Assembly (NCBI GenBank): GCA_023429375.1
Contig: JAEYVY010000016.1
Span: 196,353-260,352 of the forward strand
Source: Bacteroidota bacterium
Lineage (GTDB): Bacteria; Bacteroidota; Bacteroidia; Bacteroidales; Tannerellaceae
Direction of reading: 5' to 3'
Length of the DNA: 64,000 bases
Shown: in pieces, positions 34,059-42,726 of the stretch
How the letters are laid out: each line of letters starts with the position of its first letter
Position numbering within the stretch: the first letter of the stretch is position 1
Notes under the pieces: model-generated
Told to the model about the DNA's origin: nothing
The model's input: the letters and a program-made list of their open reading frames with translations, nothing else
The model's database searches: none
Made by a program: the position numbers and the translations under genes

Positions 34059-34883
34059 ATGGCAGTTACAATGGCTGATATTTCCCACCTACGCAAAATG
34101 AGTGGAGCGGGAATGATGGATTGCAAGAAAGCATTGGAAGAAGCTAACGGCGACTTCGACAAGGCAATGGAAATTATTCGTAAAAAAGGACAGGCTGTTG
34201 CCGCTAAGCGTTCTGATCGCGAAGCAGCAGAAGGTTGTGTATTGGCAAAAGAAGAAGGTGGATTTGCTGCAATCGTAGCATTAAAATGCGAAACCGACTT
34301 CGTTGCAAAAGGCGAACAATTCATTGGTTTAACTCAAGATATATTGAACGCAGCGATTGCAAAAAAACCAGCTACAGCTGAAGAACTTCTTGCGTCTCCA
34401 TTAGCTGATGGCCGTAGCATTCAAGAACACATCACAGACCGCATCGGTGTTACAGGTGAAAAAATGGAATTAGGTTTCTATGAATTCACAACTGGTGCAT
34501 CTACAGTTTCTTATATCCACCCGGGAAATAAATTGGCAACTATCGTAGCATTCAACCAAGAATTAGATCATCAAGTTGCACGCGATGTAGCTATGCAAGT
34601 AGCAGCTATGAATCCTGTTGCAGTTCGTCCTGAAGAAGTATCTGAAAAGATCATCAATCAGGAATTGGAAATTGCACGTGACAAAGCTCGTGAAGCTGGT
34701 AAACCAGAAGAATTGTTGGATAGAATTGCACAAGGTGCTCTTCAAAAATTCTACAAAGAAAACACTTTGTTACAACAAGAGTTTGTAAAAGACGCAAAAC
34801 AAACTATCGAACAATATTTGCAAAAACAAAACAAAGAACTTACAGTTACTTCATTCAAGCGTGTATCGCTAAATGTTGACTAA
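34059..34883 (+). CDS. tsf: Translation elongation factor Ts
   Basis: The 274-residue protein starts MAVTMADISHLRKMSGAGMM and contains the EF-Ts signature LRKMSGAGMMDCKKALEEA and the ECETDFVAKGEQF-like line KCETDFVAKGEQFIGLTQDI. Two later subdomains have HPGNKLATIVAFNQ and VRPEEVSEKIINQELEIARD. It acts as the guanine-nucleotide exchange factor for EF-Tu. It is the last gene of the ribosomal cluster and is followed by a strong terminator. Confidence 0.96.
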   Translation: MAVTMADISHLRKMSGAGMMDCKKALEEANGDFDKAMEIIRKKGQAVAAKRSDREAAEGCVLAKEEGGFAAIVALKCETDFVAKGEQFIGLTQDILNAAIAKKPATAEELLASPLADGRSIQEHITDRIGVTGEKMELGFYEFTTGASTVSYIHPGNKLATIVAFNQELDHQVARDVAMQVAAMNPVAVRPEEVSEKIINQELEIARDKAREAGKPEELLDRIAQGALQKFYKENTLLQQEFVKDAKQTIEQYLQKQNKELTVTSFKRVSLNVD

Positions 34884-34904
34884 TTAAGTTTTTCAATACA
34901 TAAG

Positions 34905-34937
34905 AAGCCTGAGTATTAAAATACTCGGGCTTTTCTT
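34905..34937 (+). terminator. tsf terminator
   Basis: AAGCCTGAGTAT (34905-34916) pairs with ATACTCGGGCTT (34921-34932) with one G-U pair, followed by a long T-rich tract (TTTCTTTTTTT). Confidence 0.92.
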
Positions 34938-35100
34938 TTTTTATTTGTTTACAATATTTAAAAAGAAAAGAATTATTTTTATAGGCTAACTAGATCAATA
35001 ATGAGATAAATATTTGCATTTATATGATGTAAAACAAAATTTATTAGTTTAATTTGTGATAAATAATTTAGGAGAAATGCATTCTCCTCATTAAACGTGA

Positions 35101-36969
35101 ATGAATATGAAGGACACTCTTGAGACTAATCTACCAATTGATGAAAACAAATTGGAAGAAACTAAAACACCGGAAACAGCACCGGAAAGTACAAAAACAG
35201 TAACAGCAGAAGTTGAAAAAGAAAACATTGCTCCTGAAGAACCACCTCATGCCACAGTGGGAAAGTTAACCAAAGAGGAAATTATTTCAAGATTAAGTGA
35301 ATTAGTAGAGAACATTGAAGATTCTGTTCGTGCTGAAATTGATTCACTCAAGCAAGCATATTATAAAATCCGCAGAGGAGAAATAGAACATCAGAAAAAC
35401 GCGTTTATTGAAGAAGGAGGAGAAGAAAAGGATTTTGTAGCAGCTGAAGATGAGACAGAAAATAAGCTCAAAGAACTTTTGAGCGTTTATAAAGAAAAAA
35501 GAGCAGAGATTATTGCCGAAGAAGAAAGAGTAAAATCGGCAAATCACGCGCTCAAACTTCAGCTCATTGACCAGTTAAAGGCACTAACAGAAAGCCAAGA
35601 CGATTTCAACAAATTATATAACGAATTCAAAGAAATCCAACAACGCTGGAAAGAGATTAAGTCAGTTCCTCAAGAAGTAGCCGGTGAACTTTGGCGCAAC
35701 TATCAGATTTATTCTGAGAAGTTTTATGATATTATCAAAATAAACAACCAGTTCAGAGATTACGACTTCAAGAAAAATCTTGAATTGAAAACCGCTTTAT
35801 GTGAAGCCGTTGAGAAGTTGGAAGAAGAAACTGATGTGGTATCGGCCTTCCATCAACTACAGAAGCTCCACCAGCAATGGCGTGAAATAGGTCCTGTTGC
35901 TAAGGAATTTAGAGAGCAGATATGGGGAAGATTTAAAGCGGCGTCAACAGTCATCAACAAACGTCACCAACAACATTTCGAAGAGCTAAAAGGAAAAGAG
36001 CAAGACAATCTGGATGCAAAAACGGCCATTTGTGAAGAGATAGAAAGCATCGACTATAGCAAATTGCTTACCTTTAAGGATTGGGAAGACATGAATAAAA
36101 CAATCCTTGCATTGCAAGAAAAATGGAAAACAATTGGTTTTGCTCCAAAGAAATACAATGTAAAAATATTTGAGCGTTTCCGTGCCGCTTGTGATACTTA
36201 CTTTAAAAACAAGAGTGAGTTCTACAAAGGAATCAAAGAAGACATGGAAAAAAATCTTGAACTGAAAAAAGCATTATGCGAAAAGGCAGAAGCACTTAAA
36301 GACAGTCAAGACTGGAAAGAGACGACCGATAAATTAATTGCTATTCAAAAGGAATGGAAAACGATCGGGCCAGTAGCTAGAAAGCACTCAGATGCAATCT
36401 GGAAACGGTTTATCACAGCTTGTGATTATTTCTTTGAACAGAAAAGCAAAAATGTCACCTCACAGAAATCTGTTGAACAGGCAAACTTGGTAGCAAAAAA
36501 AGAAGTGATCGAAAAGATCAATGCGATTGACAAATCATTGGATCACGATGCTGCAATAGCTCAATTAAAAGAGCTTATGGCTGCATGGAGTGCAATTGGA
36601 TTTGTGCCATTTAAAGATAAGGACAAAATCTACAAGGAATATCACGAAGCGGTTGACAAACAATTTGAACGTCTGAATGTGGACAGAAGCGATCGCCGTA
36701 TGCAATCGTTCAGAGATAACATCTCTGATATGGCAGGAAGTGAACGTGGTAAAGACCGTCTGTATAATGAGCGTGAAAGATTGATGCGAACCTATGAACG
36801 TATGAAGAACGAACTTCAAACCTACGAAAACAATATGGGATTCCTTAGCGTTTCGTCGAAAGGTGGCGGAGGATTCTTGAAGGATATGGAGCGCAAGATC
36901 GAAAAGCTAAAAGAAGAGATGGCGCTTATCGTTAAGAAGATTGATGCAATAGACGAAAATTTGGAGTAA
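35101..36969 (+). CDS. DUF349 domain-containing coiled-coil protein
   Basis: The 622-residue, highly charged protein has no signal peptide or helix for the membrane. An acidic, disordered N-terminus (1-60) leads to four or more DUF349 repeats, each with a tryptophan pair such as QQRWKEIKSVPQEVAGELWR, QQWREIGPVAKEFREQIWGR, EKWKTIGFAPKKYNVKIFER and KEWKTIGPVARKHSDAIWKR. A C-terminal coiled coil ends KIEKLKEEMALIVKKIDAI. The function of DUF349 is not established in Bacteroidota. The start could also be the second Met (35107). It is a single-gene transcript with its own terminator. Confidence 0.88.
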   Translation: MNMKDTLETNLPIDENKLEETKTPETAPESTKTVTAEVEKENIAPEEPPHATVGKLTKEEIISRLSELVENIEDSVRAEIDSLKQAYYKIRRGEIEHQKNAFIEEGGEEKDFVAAEDETENKLKELLSVYKEKRAEIIAEEERVKSANHALKLQLIDQLKALTESQDDFNKLYNEFKEIQQRWKEIKSVPQEVAGELWRNYQIYSEKFYDIIKINNQFRDYDFKKNLELKTALCEAVEKLEEETDVVSAFHQLQKLHQQWREIGPVAKEFREQIWGRFKAASTVINKRHQQHFEELKGKEQDNLDAKTAICEEIESIDYSKLLTFKDWEDMNKTILALQEKWKTIGFAPKKYNVKIFERFRAACDTYFKNKSEFYKGIKEDMEKNLELKKALCEKAEALKDSQDWKETTDKLIAIQKEWKTIGPVARKHSDAIWKRFITACDYFFEQKSKNVTSQKSVEQANLVAKKEVIEKINAIDKSLDHDAAIAQLKELMAAWSAIGFVPFKDKDKIYKEYHEAVDKQFERLNVDRSDRRMQSFRDNISDMAGSERGKDRLYNERERLMRTYERMKNELQTYENNMGFLSVSSKGGGGFLKDMERKIEKLKEEMALIVKKIDAIDENLE

Positions 36970-36991
36970 TCAAAATAATTAAACAACGCAT

Positions 36992-37023
36992 AAAGCCGTC
37001 TTGTATAAGATGGCTTTATTTTT
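36992..37023 (+). terminator. Terminator of the DUF349 gene
   Basis: AAAGCCGTCTT (36992-37002) pairs with AAGATGGCTTT (37007-37017) with one G-U pair, followed by ATTTTTAT. It ends 12 bases before the next start codon. Confidence 0.88.
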
Positions 37024-37034
37024 ATCCTACCTAA

Positions 37035-38216
37035 ATGCCCGCATTACACATTTTTAATCCCGGACATGAAACCGCTGTTTTACATGGCACGCCAAATTAT
37101 ACTCCTCCAGTCAATGTCAGCACGATGACAAAAGACTTGGCTTATCTGCCCTTATGGTATGCCGATAAAGGTGATTTGGTTTATGTGGAAACTCTAAACG
37201 AGGAGTTTTTGAATTCTACACCTCGAGAATTAAACCTCCAAGCCTCTCCATTCAAAGCAGAAATATCTTATCGTGAACGCTATACTGCTGTACCCTGGGG
37301 GCTATCACCTCACATCCTACACTACATTTCATCTGTAACAAAAGGAAAAGTAATACAGGTTGATATTCCCTCTTGGAGACCGCAATACAAGATGCTTACC
37401 GGACGACAAAATACGATAAAGTCCCATCAGCTTATTTGTGAAATAAGCAAGGAAGAGCATTACCCACTCCCACCGCTTACGATGGATTCATTTGAAAAAG
37501 TAGCAGACTATATTAGCAAGGCAGAAGGTCCTGTCGTATTAAAAACACCCTTTTCCTCATCCGGTCGCGGTATATTGTGGATTCGCAATTCAAAACTGAC
37601 CCATTCAGAATGTAACTGGATAAGAGGAGCCATTCAAAAGCAAGGATTCATCAGCGTAGAGAAGGGTTTAAATAAAACGGTCGACTTTGCTATGGAGTTT
37701 TATTCAGACGGTAAAGGTTCTATTCGTTATGAAGGCCTGTCACTCTTCGGAACAGAACAAAAGGGGGCTTATACCGGAAATATATTGATGCCACAGCCTG
37801 CCTTACAAAAGCAAATCGAATCATTGATTGGGAGTGAACAATTAGAAAAGGCAAAAAAGACCGTCACAGAAGCCATCCAGCAAGTATACAGTAAAGAATA
37901 TGCTGGATATTTGGGTGTAGATATGATTCTTTATAATGAAGACGGCATGACACATATTCATCCTTGTATCGAAGTAAATATGCGTTTTACCATGGGACTA
38001 GTAGCTTTGAAATTATTCGAGCACTATGTGCACCCGGAAGCAGTCGGTCATTATCATGTCACTTTCGATAAAAATCCAGGAGAAGCGTTCAGAAAACACT
38101 TGCAGGAGCAAAAAGAAAATCCTTTATTCATTAAAGACGGCAAAATATCTAGGGGGTACTTGTCGCTTTGCCCTGTTACAGAAACAACTTATTATCGAGC
38201 CTATTTAATCGTTTAA
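37035..38216 (+). CDS. ATP-grasp-like protein of unknown function
   Basis: The 393-residue cytosolic protein opens with MPALHIFNPGHETAVLHGTP. It contains an ATP-grasp-like core: GPVVLKTPFSSSGRGILWI (about 165-184) resembles the nucleotide-binding glycine loop, and HPCIEVNMRFTMGLVALKLF (about 310-330) resembles the metal-binding E-x-N block with arginine. A domain of about 140 residues precedes the core. ATP-grasp enzymes join a carboxylate to an amine or thiol; the substrates here are unknown. The start codon lies just 12 bases past the preceding terminator, with little room for a promoter. It is followed after 81 bases by a LacI-type regulator. Confidence 0.65.
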   Translation: MPALHIFNPGHETAVLHGTPNYTPPVNVSTMTKDLAYLPLWYADKGDLVYVETLNEEFLNSTPRELNLQASPFKAEISYRERYTAVPWGLSPHILHYISSVTKGKVIQVDIPSWRPQYKMLTGRQNTIKSHQLICEISKEEHYPLPPLTMDSFEKVADYISKAEGPVVLKTPFSSSGRGILWIRNSKLTHSECNWIRGAIQKQGFISVEKGLNKTVDFAMEFYSDGKGSIRYEGLSLFGTEQKGAYTGNILMPQPALQKQIESLIGSEQLEKAKKTVTEAIQQVYSKEYAGYLGVDMILYNEDGMTHIHPCIEVNMRFTMGLVALKLFEHYVHPEAVGHYHVTFDKNPGEAFRKHLQEQKENPLFIKDGKISRGYLSLCPVTETTYYRAYLIV

Positions 38217-38297
38217 ATCAGGACCTAAGTTATCAACTCAAACAAAACACTATATTTGTATATTGACACTAAATCTTTTGAAATACTTTTTATTCTT

Positions 38298-39317
38298 ATG
38301 AAAAAACGTCCAATCAGAATCAAAGACATTGCTGAAATATTGAATATTTCAGTCTCTACCGTATCACGGGCTCTTAGAGACACGTACGACGTTAATAAGG
38401 AAACAAGAGAAAAGGTACTTGAAATTGCGAATCAGCTAAAATACAAGCCGAATTTACATGCCTCAGCTTTGGCTTCAGGTAATACTAAAAACATAGGTGT
38501 AGTAATACCATTTATTACCAACTATTATTTCTCAACTGTGATATCAGGCATTCAGGAAACGGCCTATCATAATGGTTATAACGTGATACTATTAGTTACC
38601 AACGATGATGCAGAGCGAGAACAGAGTATGATTGAAAACCTGTCCTTGACTAGTCTCGATGGGCTATTAATCTCTATCTCATCCAATTCGACAATCGCTG
38701 AACATTTTAAATCTCTCATAGACAGTGGAATCTCACTCGTCTTCTTTGATCGTGTTCCGAAAGATATCGAAGCAACTAAAGTGATGCAAGATGACTTCCA
38801 GGGAGCTTTTACCGCTACAGAACATTTAATAAACAATGGCTATAGGAATATTGCCCATATTGCCGGAAATGAACAATTAGCATTTACACAAAATCGTTTG
38901 CAAGGCTATCTGGAAGCATTAAAGAAACATAATATACCTGTCCGCGAAGAGTGGATTATATATTCCGGTTTTTCACAACAATGTGGTGAAGAAGACACTT
39001 TGAAGCTACTTCAGTTACCGGAACCTCCTGAATCAATTTTTGCAGTCAACGACCGCAAAGCCGTTGGCGCTATTATCGCACTTAAGAATAGTGGTCTACG
39101 AGTTGGCAAAGATGTAGGTGTAATTGGATTCACCAATGACCCAATATCTACCATTATCGATCCTGCCTTAAGCACGATAGAAGAGCCTGCGTTCGAAATA
39201 GGCAAAATGAGTTGTGAACTGTTGATTAAACATATCGGAAACAAGAAAATCCTCCCAAAGGAGATTATTCTGCCTAGTAATCTAATTGTACGAGAATCAA
39301 GTCTACGTGGGTCTTGA
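38298..39317 (+). CDS. LacI-family transcriptional regulator
   Basis: I place the start at MKKRPIRIKDIAEILNISVS (38298; 339 residues), since the family begins just before the helix-turn-helix; an ATG 42 bases earlier adds a non-family tail. The DNA-binding head has ISVSTVSRALRDTYDVNKET and the hinge KPNLHASALASGNTKNIGVV. A periplasmic-binding-protein-like sugar domain follows, with FDRVPKDIEATKVMQDDFQG, FAVNDRKAVGAIIALK and PALSTIEEPAFEIGKMSCEL. It lies tail to tail with nagA, and a LacI-type palindrome lies upstream of nagA, so it probably controls amino-sugar use. The effector is not deducible. Confidence 0.9.
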   Translation: MKKRPIRIKDIAEILNISVSTVSRALRDTYDVNKETREKVLEIANQLKYKPNLHASALASGNTKNIGVVIPFITNYYFSTVISGIQETAYHNGYNVILLVTNDDAEREQSMIENLSLTSLDGLLISISSNSTIAEHFKSLIDSGISLVFFDRVPKDIEATKVMQDDFQGAFTATEHLINNGYRNIAHIAGNEQLAFTQNRLQGYLEALKKHNIPVREEWIIYSGFSQQCGEEDTLKLLQLPEPPESIFAVNDRKAVGAIIALKNSGLRVGKDVGVIGFTNDPISTIIDPALSTIEEPAFEIGKMSCELLIKHIGNKKILPKEIILPSNLIVRESSLRGS

Positions 39318-39319
39318 TC

Positions 39320-40507
39320 TTACCCATAGATTACATTTCCGCCTACGATTGTTTTCTTTATTGAAATGGCTTCGTCAAATAAGATGATATCGGCATCCTT
39401 CCCTTTCTGCAGAGTGCCTTTCCGATTGTCTATTCCCATAATTCGAGCCGGATTCTGTGTCAACATTTTCACGGCCTGTAGTAAAGGAACGCCACCCAGC
39501 TTCATCATGGTCCGAACCAATCGGTCGGCTGTAGCCACACTTCCTGCAAAGGCTGTTTTATCCGGTAGTTTAGCAACCTCGTCTTCAATGATTACTTTCA
39601 ATCCATTACGCAATCCGCCAAGGATGCTCTCTCCTTCCGGCATACCGGCACCTCGCATAGCATCTGTTACCAACGCGATATGTTCGCTGCCTTTAATCTT
39701 ATAGATGAGCTTCAAAAATGGCTCAGGTAAATGAATACCATCGCAAATAACCTCTACATCCATCTCATCGATTAAGAATGCACTTTCAATCACTCCGGCA
39801 TAACGGAAGGCATTGCGACGAGTTACTCCAGACATACCAGAATACAAATGAGTCGCCAATTTATATCCATATTCAAACGCACGAATTACATCTTCGTAAA
39901 CAGCATCTGAGTGGGCAATAGCCGGCATCACACCATATTCTTTGAGGGCAAGAGCAAATTCAATTGATCCGGGAAGTTCGGGAGCCGAGCTCCAACGTGC
40001 AATGTACTTTCCGTACGTTTTTAAAATATCAAGATATTCTTCTGGATTTGGATTTCGTATATAACGTGGGTCTTGAGCACCTCTTTGATTCATTGAAAAA
40101 TAAGGGCCTTCAAGATGCAACCCAAGAAACTGAGCTCCATGTGTATTCTTTTGAAGAGCCTCTTCGTAAACACGAAAAGTTTCGATTAAATCTTCCTGCT
40201 CACTGGTCAAGGTTGTAGGGACCAGCGAAGTAGTACCATATTTAGCATGGGTTTCTGCAACCTTTAAAAAAGCATCCACATTGCCATCCATGAAATCAGC
40301 TCCACCACCACCATGCACATGCAGGTCAATAAATCCCGGAGAGACATAATCCTGCTTCGCATCTATGACTAGGTCTGCTTCAAAAGGTATATCGCCTTCT
40401 TCAACAGCTATTATCTTTCCATCGGCTATCAATACCGTTCCATTTTCAATTAATCTGTATGGAGTAATCAGTTTTCCGTTTGTTATTTTAATACGTGATT
40501 TCATCAT
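39320..40507 (-). CDS. nagA: N-acetylglucosamine-6-phosphate deacetylase
   Basis: The 395-residue amidohydrolase-fold enzyme converts GlcNAc-6-phosphate to glucosamine-6-phosphate and acetate. Motifs: LHVHGGGGADFMDG (metal site, near 61-74), LGLHLEGPYFS (Glu that binds metal), AIAHSDA, ATHLYSGMSGV (where many homologues have HLFNAM) and LVTDAMRGAGMPEG with the catalytic aspartate. Length matches the family. No nagB is next to it. A perfect LacI-type palindrome lies about 80-93 bases upstream of the start codon. Confidence 0.93.
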   Translation of the reverse strand: MMKSRIKITNGKLITPYRLIENGTVLIADGKIIAVEEGDIPFEADLVIDAKQDYVSPGFIDLHVHGGGGADFMDGNVDAFLKVAETHAKYGTTSLVPTTLTSEQEDLIETFRVYEEALQKNTHGAQFLGLHLEGPYFSMNQRGAQDPRYIRNPNPEEYLDILKTYGKYIARWSSAPELPGSIEFALALKEYGVMPAIAHSDAVYEDVIRAFEYGYKLATHLYSGMSGVTRRNAFRYAGVIESAFLIDEMDVEVICDGIHLPEPFLKLIYKIKGSEHIALVTDAMRGAGMPEGESILGGLRNGLKVIIEDEVAKLPDKTAFAGSVATADRLVRTMMKLGGVPLLQAVKMLTQNPARIMGIDNRKGTLQKGKDADIILFDEAISIKKTIVGGNVIYG

Positions 40508-40586
40508 TCACTTATTTAGGGTTCAATTCTTACGTTAAATAAAACAATTCTCAGATACAATTGGATGTAAAGCAACAATAAAAAAC

Positions 40587-40600
40587 CGATAACGTTATCG
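40587..40600. promoter_or_regulatory. LacI-family operator-like palindrome
   Basis: CGATAACGTTATCG is a perfect 14-base palindrome with the central CG typical of LacI/GalR operators. It lies between nagA (minus, starting at 40507) and flavodoxin (plus, starting at 40738). The LacI-family gene just downstream of nagA is the obvious candidate binder. Confidence 0.65.
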
Positions 40601-40612
40601 AAAAATGTAAAT

Positions 40613-40626
40613 ACCTAACATTAGGT
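40613..40626. promoter_or_regulatory. Second palindrome between nagA and flavodoxin
   Basis: ACCTAACATTAGGT has perfect six-base arms around CA and lies 12 bases from the LacI-type operator. Its sequence differs from that operator, so it may bind another regulator, possibly one acting on flavodoxin. Confidence 0.35.
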
Positions 40627-40737
40627 GATAAATGAGTTAAAATACGCACAAATAGGTATTGATGTCAACAGGTGATTGTGTGAACTTTGCTACATCCTTT
40701 ATTGTTGATAAGTTATATTCGAAATTGTAATTATTTT

Positions 40738-41244
40738 ATGAAAAAGACAGGTGTATTTTACGGTTCTTCAACCGGTACAGTAGAAGATTTAGCAAACCGC
40801 ATCGCGGGCAAATTAGGTGTTGATTCTTCTGATATATTCAACGTAAGTGATATTGAAGCTGACGTTGTAGCTCCTTATGACTTATTGGTATTAGGCTCGT
40901 CAACCTGGGGAGCTGGTGACCTGCAGGACGACTGGGAAGATTTTTTAAATAAACTAAAAAAAGCAGACCTCTCCGGAAAGTTTGTTGCCATTTTTGGTGC
41001 AGGCGACTCAGCCTCTTTCAGTGATACCTTCTGTGATGCGATCGGAACCATTTATGACGCACTTCAGGGTACAGGCTGTACTTTTGTCGGGGCTGTTTCT
41101 ACAGATGGATATACTTTCGATGAGTCTACAGCATTGAAAGACGGCAAATTCGTTGGTCTACCATTAGATGAACTTAATGAAGACGGAGAATCTGACGCTC
41201 GTATCGATGCTTGGGTGGAGCAATTGAAAAACGAAGTAGCATAA
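40738..41244 (+). CDS. fldA: Flavodoxin
   Basis: I choose the start at MKKTGVFYGSSTGTVEDLAN (40738; 168 residues); an upstream ATG would add 17 residues lacking any family match. The FMN-phosphate loop GSSTGTVEDLA (about 9-19), the aromatic FMN-stacking loop STWGAGDLQDDW and the second loop GAGDSASFSDTFCDAIG are all present. The length is that of a long-chain flavodoxin. It carries electrons at low potential in the cytoplasm, replacing ferredoxin when iron is short. A weak -7 box (GAACTTTG, 40682-40689) precedes it. It ends at a bidirectional terminator. Confidence 0.96.
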   Translation: MKKTGVFYGSSTGTVEDLANRIAGKLGVDSSDIFNVSDIEADVVAPYDLLVLGSSTWGAGDLQDDWEDFLNKLKKADLSGKFVAIFGAGDSASFSDTFCDAIGTIYDALQGTGCTFVGAVSTDGYTFDESTALKDGKFVGLPLDELNEDGESDARIDAWVEQLKNEVA

Positions 41245-41266
41245 TCTGTTTACTGCATGTTTATAG

Positions 41267-41301
41267 AAAAAGGGAATGTATGACTTACATTTCCTTTTTT
41301 T
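41267..41301. terminator. Bidirectional terminator between fldA and thiamine pyrophosphokinase
   Basis: AAAAAGGGAATGTA (41267-41280) pairs, with one bulge, with TACATTTCCTTTTT (41286-41299), loop TGACT. T runs follow on both strands, serving the two convergent genes; it overlaps the last bases of the minus-strand gene. Confidence 0.8.
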
Positions 41302-41941
41302 ATTTATAGTCGACAAAAGCACTATAGATAACCAGTTTTCCTTCTCCTTCGAACGATATCGAAAATTCTGACCCGTCGGCTTCGTTCAGTGTCCCCTGCC
41401 ACCAACTTTCAAATCGTCTGTCTGTCACACCCCAGCGAAGTCCGCTAGTAGTCAGTCGTACATCCGGAGTAATACAGAATATGGATACCTGTTGTCCTTT
41501 GTGAGAAGGAAACGTATGACTTTTCTTTATTGGAACAAAGACGCCAAAATCTGACATCATTTCCACCTGTTCAAACAGATCGATATATTCAGTCAGCAAA
41601 CTGATATTAGCCAGTGTATGATCTTCACGCAAACCCGTCGCACCCAGAATCAACAGCCTTTTGTATCCTTTTTCAGACGCAAAATGAACCGATTTGGTGA
41701 GGTCGTTTGTCATCTGATCTGCCGAATGCCTTACTTCACAATTGGAACTATAACGAATGTGTTGTGGCAAGCTATCCAGATCACCTACTATTGCCGATGG
41801 CTTATAACCTTTGGCCAATAAGGTCTCTGCAGCACCATCACATGCAATTAACATCGGAGTCTCACGTAGATAACTCAACAATTCTTCGCGTGTAGGGAAC
41901 AATCCGTTAGCAACAATCACACAATCATATTTCATGTTCAA
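41300..41941 (-). CDS. thiN: Thiamine pyrophosphokinase
   Basis: The 213-residue enzyme transfers pyrophosphate from ATP to thiamine, making TPP. Family motifs are CDGAAETLLAKGYKPSAIVG followed by DLDSL, then QMTNDLTKSVHFASEKG and GATGLREDHTLANISLL; the C-terminal half contains the substrate-site line TSGLRWGVTDRRF. An alternative start is the third residue (MKYDC, 41935). It is the third gene behind the TPP riboswitch, after the receptor and the PnuT-like transporter. A 187-base gap with repeats separates it from the transporter gene, so it might have extra regulation. Together these genes take up and trap thiamine. Confidence 0.9.
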   Translation of the reverse strand: MNMKYDCVIVANGLFPTREELLSYLRETPMLIACDGAAETLLAKGYKPSAIVGDLDSLPQHIRYSSNCEVRHSADQMTNDLTKSVHFASEKGYKRLLILGATGLREDHTLANISLLTEYIDLFEQVEMMSDFGVFVPIKKSHTFPSHKGQQVSIFCITPDVRLTTSGLRWGVTDRRFESWWQGTLNEADGSEFSISFEGEGKLVIYSAFVDYK

Positions 41942-42035
41942 ATCTATTTCTTATTCTATCAAACCAATATACAGTCCCTTATGTTTTTGTAATTTGATTG
42001 AGATGAAGTTTTAGAAGCATCGCTTTGAAATTCTA

Positions 42036-42110
42036 TTTCTATATATATAGAAAAACTTTACTACAGTTATAGAAAAACTTTTCCATATATATAGAAATAA
42101 AAAAACATCC
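42036..42110. repeat. AT-rich palindromes and direct repeats in the pnuT-thiN gap
   Basis: The 187-base gap contains a perfect 18-base palindrome TTTCTATATATATAGAAA (42036-42053), two exact copies of TATAGAAAAACTTT (42046-42059 and 42068-42081) and a third partial TATATATAGAAA. At 42094-42120 a stretch with ACATCCCAATCG resembles one half of the core arm of the nested-palindrome repeat found at 10.8 and 27.5 kb. No gene or clear promoter is seen. Confidence 0.55.
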
Positions 42111-42128
42111 CAATCGTTTTGAAAAAAC

Positions 42129-42710
42129 TTAGGTGAGGTTTCCTTTTTTCTTCCAGTTGTAATAACCGACAACTGCCAATACGGTATAACAAATATACAG
42201 AATCATCGTTGGATATAGACCTCGCGAGAAATAGAGATACGCTGAGACAGCATTAATTAACACCCAGCAAGGCCAATGCTCTATGATACGTTGAGCCAAC
42301 ATCCATGTAGCAACAATACTCAGTGCCGTTGTAAACGCATCGCCTAATGCCACGGGTGAGTCTGTAAAATAGTTCAGTATAGCATATATACCAGCAAACA
42401 GGATGATTGAAGCAAGCCCACAAAAGAGAATCAATCGTCTATCTATCCTACGGTAGATGATACCTGTCTCACCGGTTTGTGTATTGGTTTCTCCATGATG
42501 TCGGGTCCAAAGCAAAAATCCGTAAATGCTTATCAACACATAATACAAATTTAAGGTCATTACCGCATAAAACTTGGAAAAGAAGAAAACGAAAACATAG
42601 GTAAGCGAGGTAAGAAAACCAATTACCCACATAGCCTTATGCTGCTTTATCTCCAACCAGAGATAAAGCAACCCTGTAACCACACCAAAATATTCTAAGA
42701 ATTGTTCCAT
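42129..42710 (-). CDS. pnuT: PnuT-like thiamine transporter (PnuC family)
   Basis: The 193-residue membrane protein has seven or so predicted helices and PnuC-family features, among them a WLEIKQHKAMWVIGF line near 18-33, NLYYVLISIYGFLLWTRHHG, and the late WPCWVLINAVSAYLYFSRGL. PnuC proteins carry nicotinamide riboside, but members lying with TPP riboswitches, thiamine receptors and thiamine pyrophosphokinase are assigned as PnuT thiamine carriers. This context is exactly that. It imports by facilitated diffusion, with trapping by phosphorylation. It begins 16 bases after the receptor stop codon. Substrate is inferred from the locus. Confidence 0.85.
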   Translation of the reverse strand: MEQFLEYFGVVTGLLYLWLEIKQHKAMWVIGFLTSLTYVFVFFFSKFYAVMTLNLYYVLISIYGFLLWTRHHGETNTQTGETGIIYRRIDRRLILFCGLASIILFAGIYAILNYFTDSPVALGDAFTTALSIVATWMLAQRIIEHWPCWVLINAVSAYLYFSRGLYPTMILYICYTVLAVVGYYNWKKKGNLT

Positions 42711-42726
42711 TTAGGTATTGTTAGAC

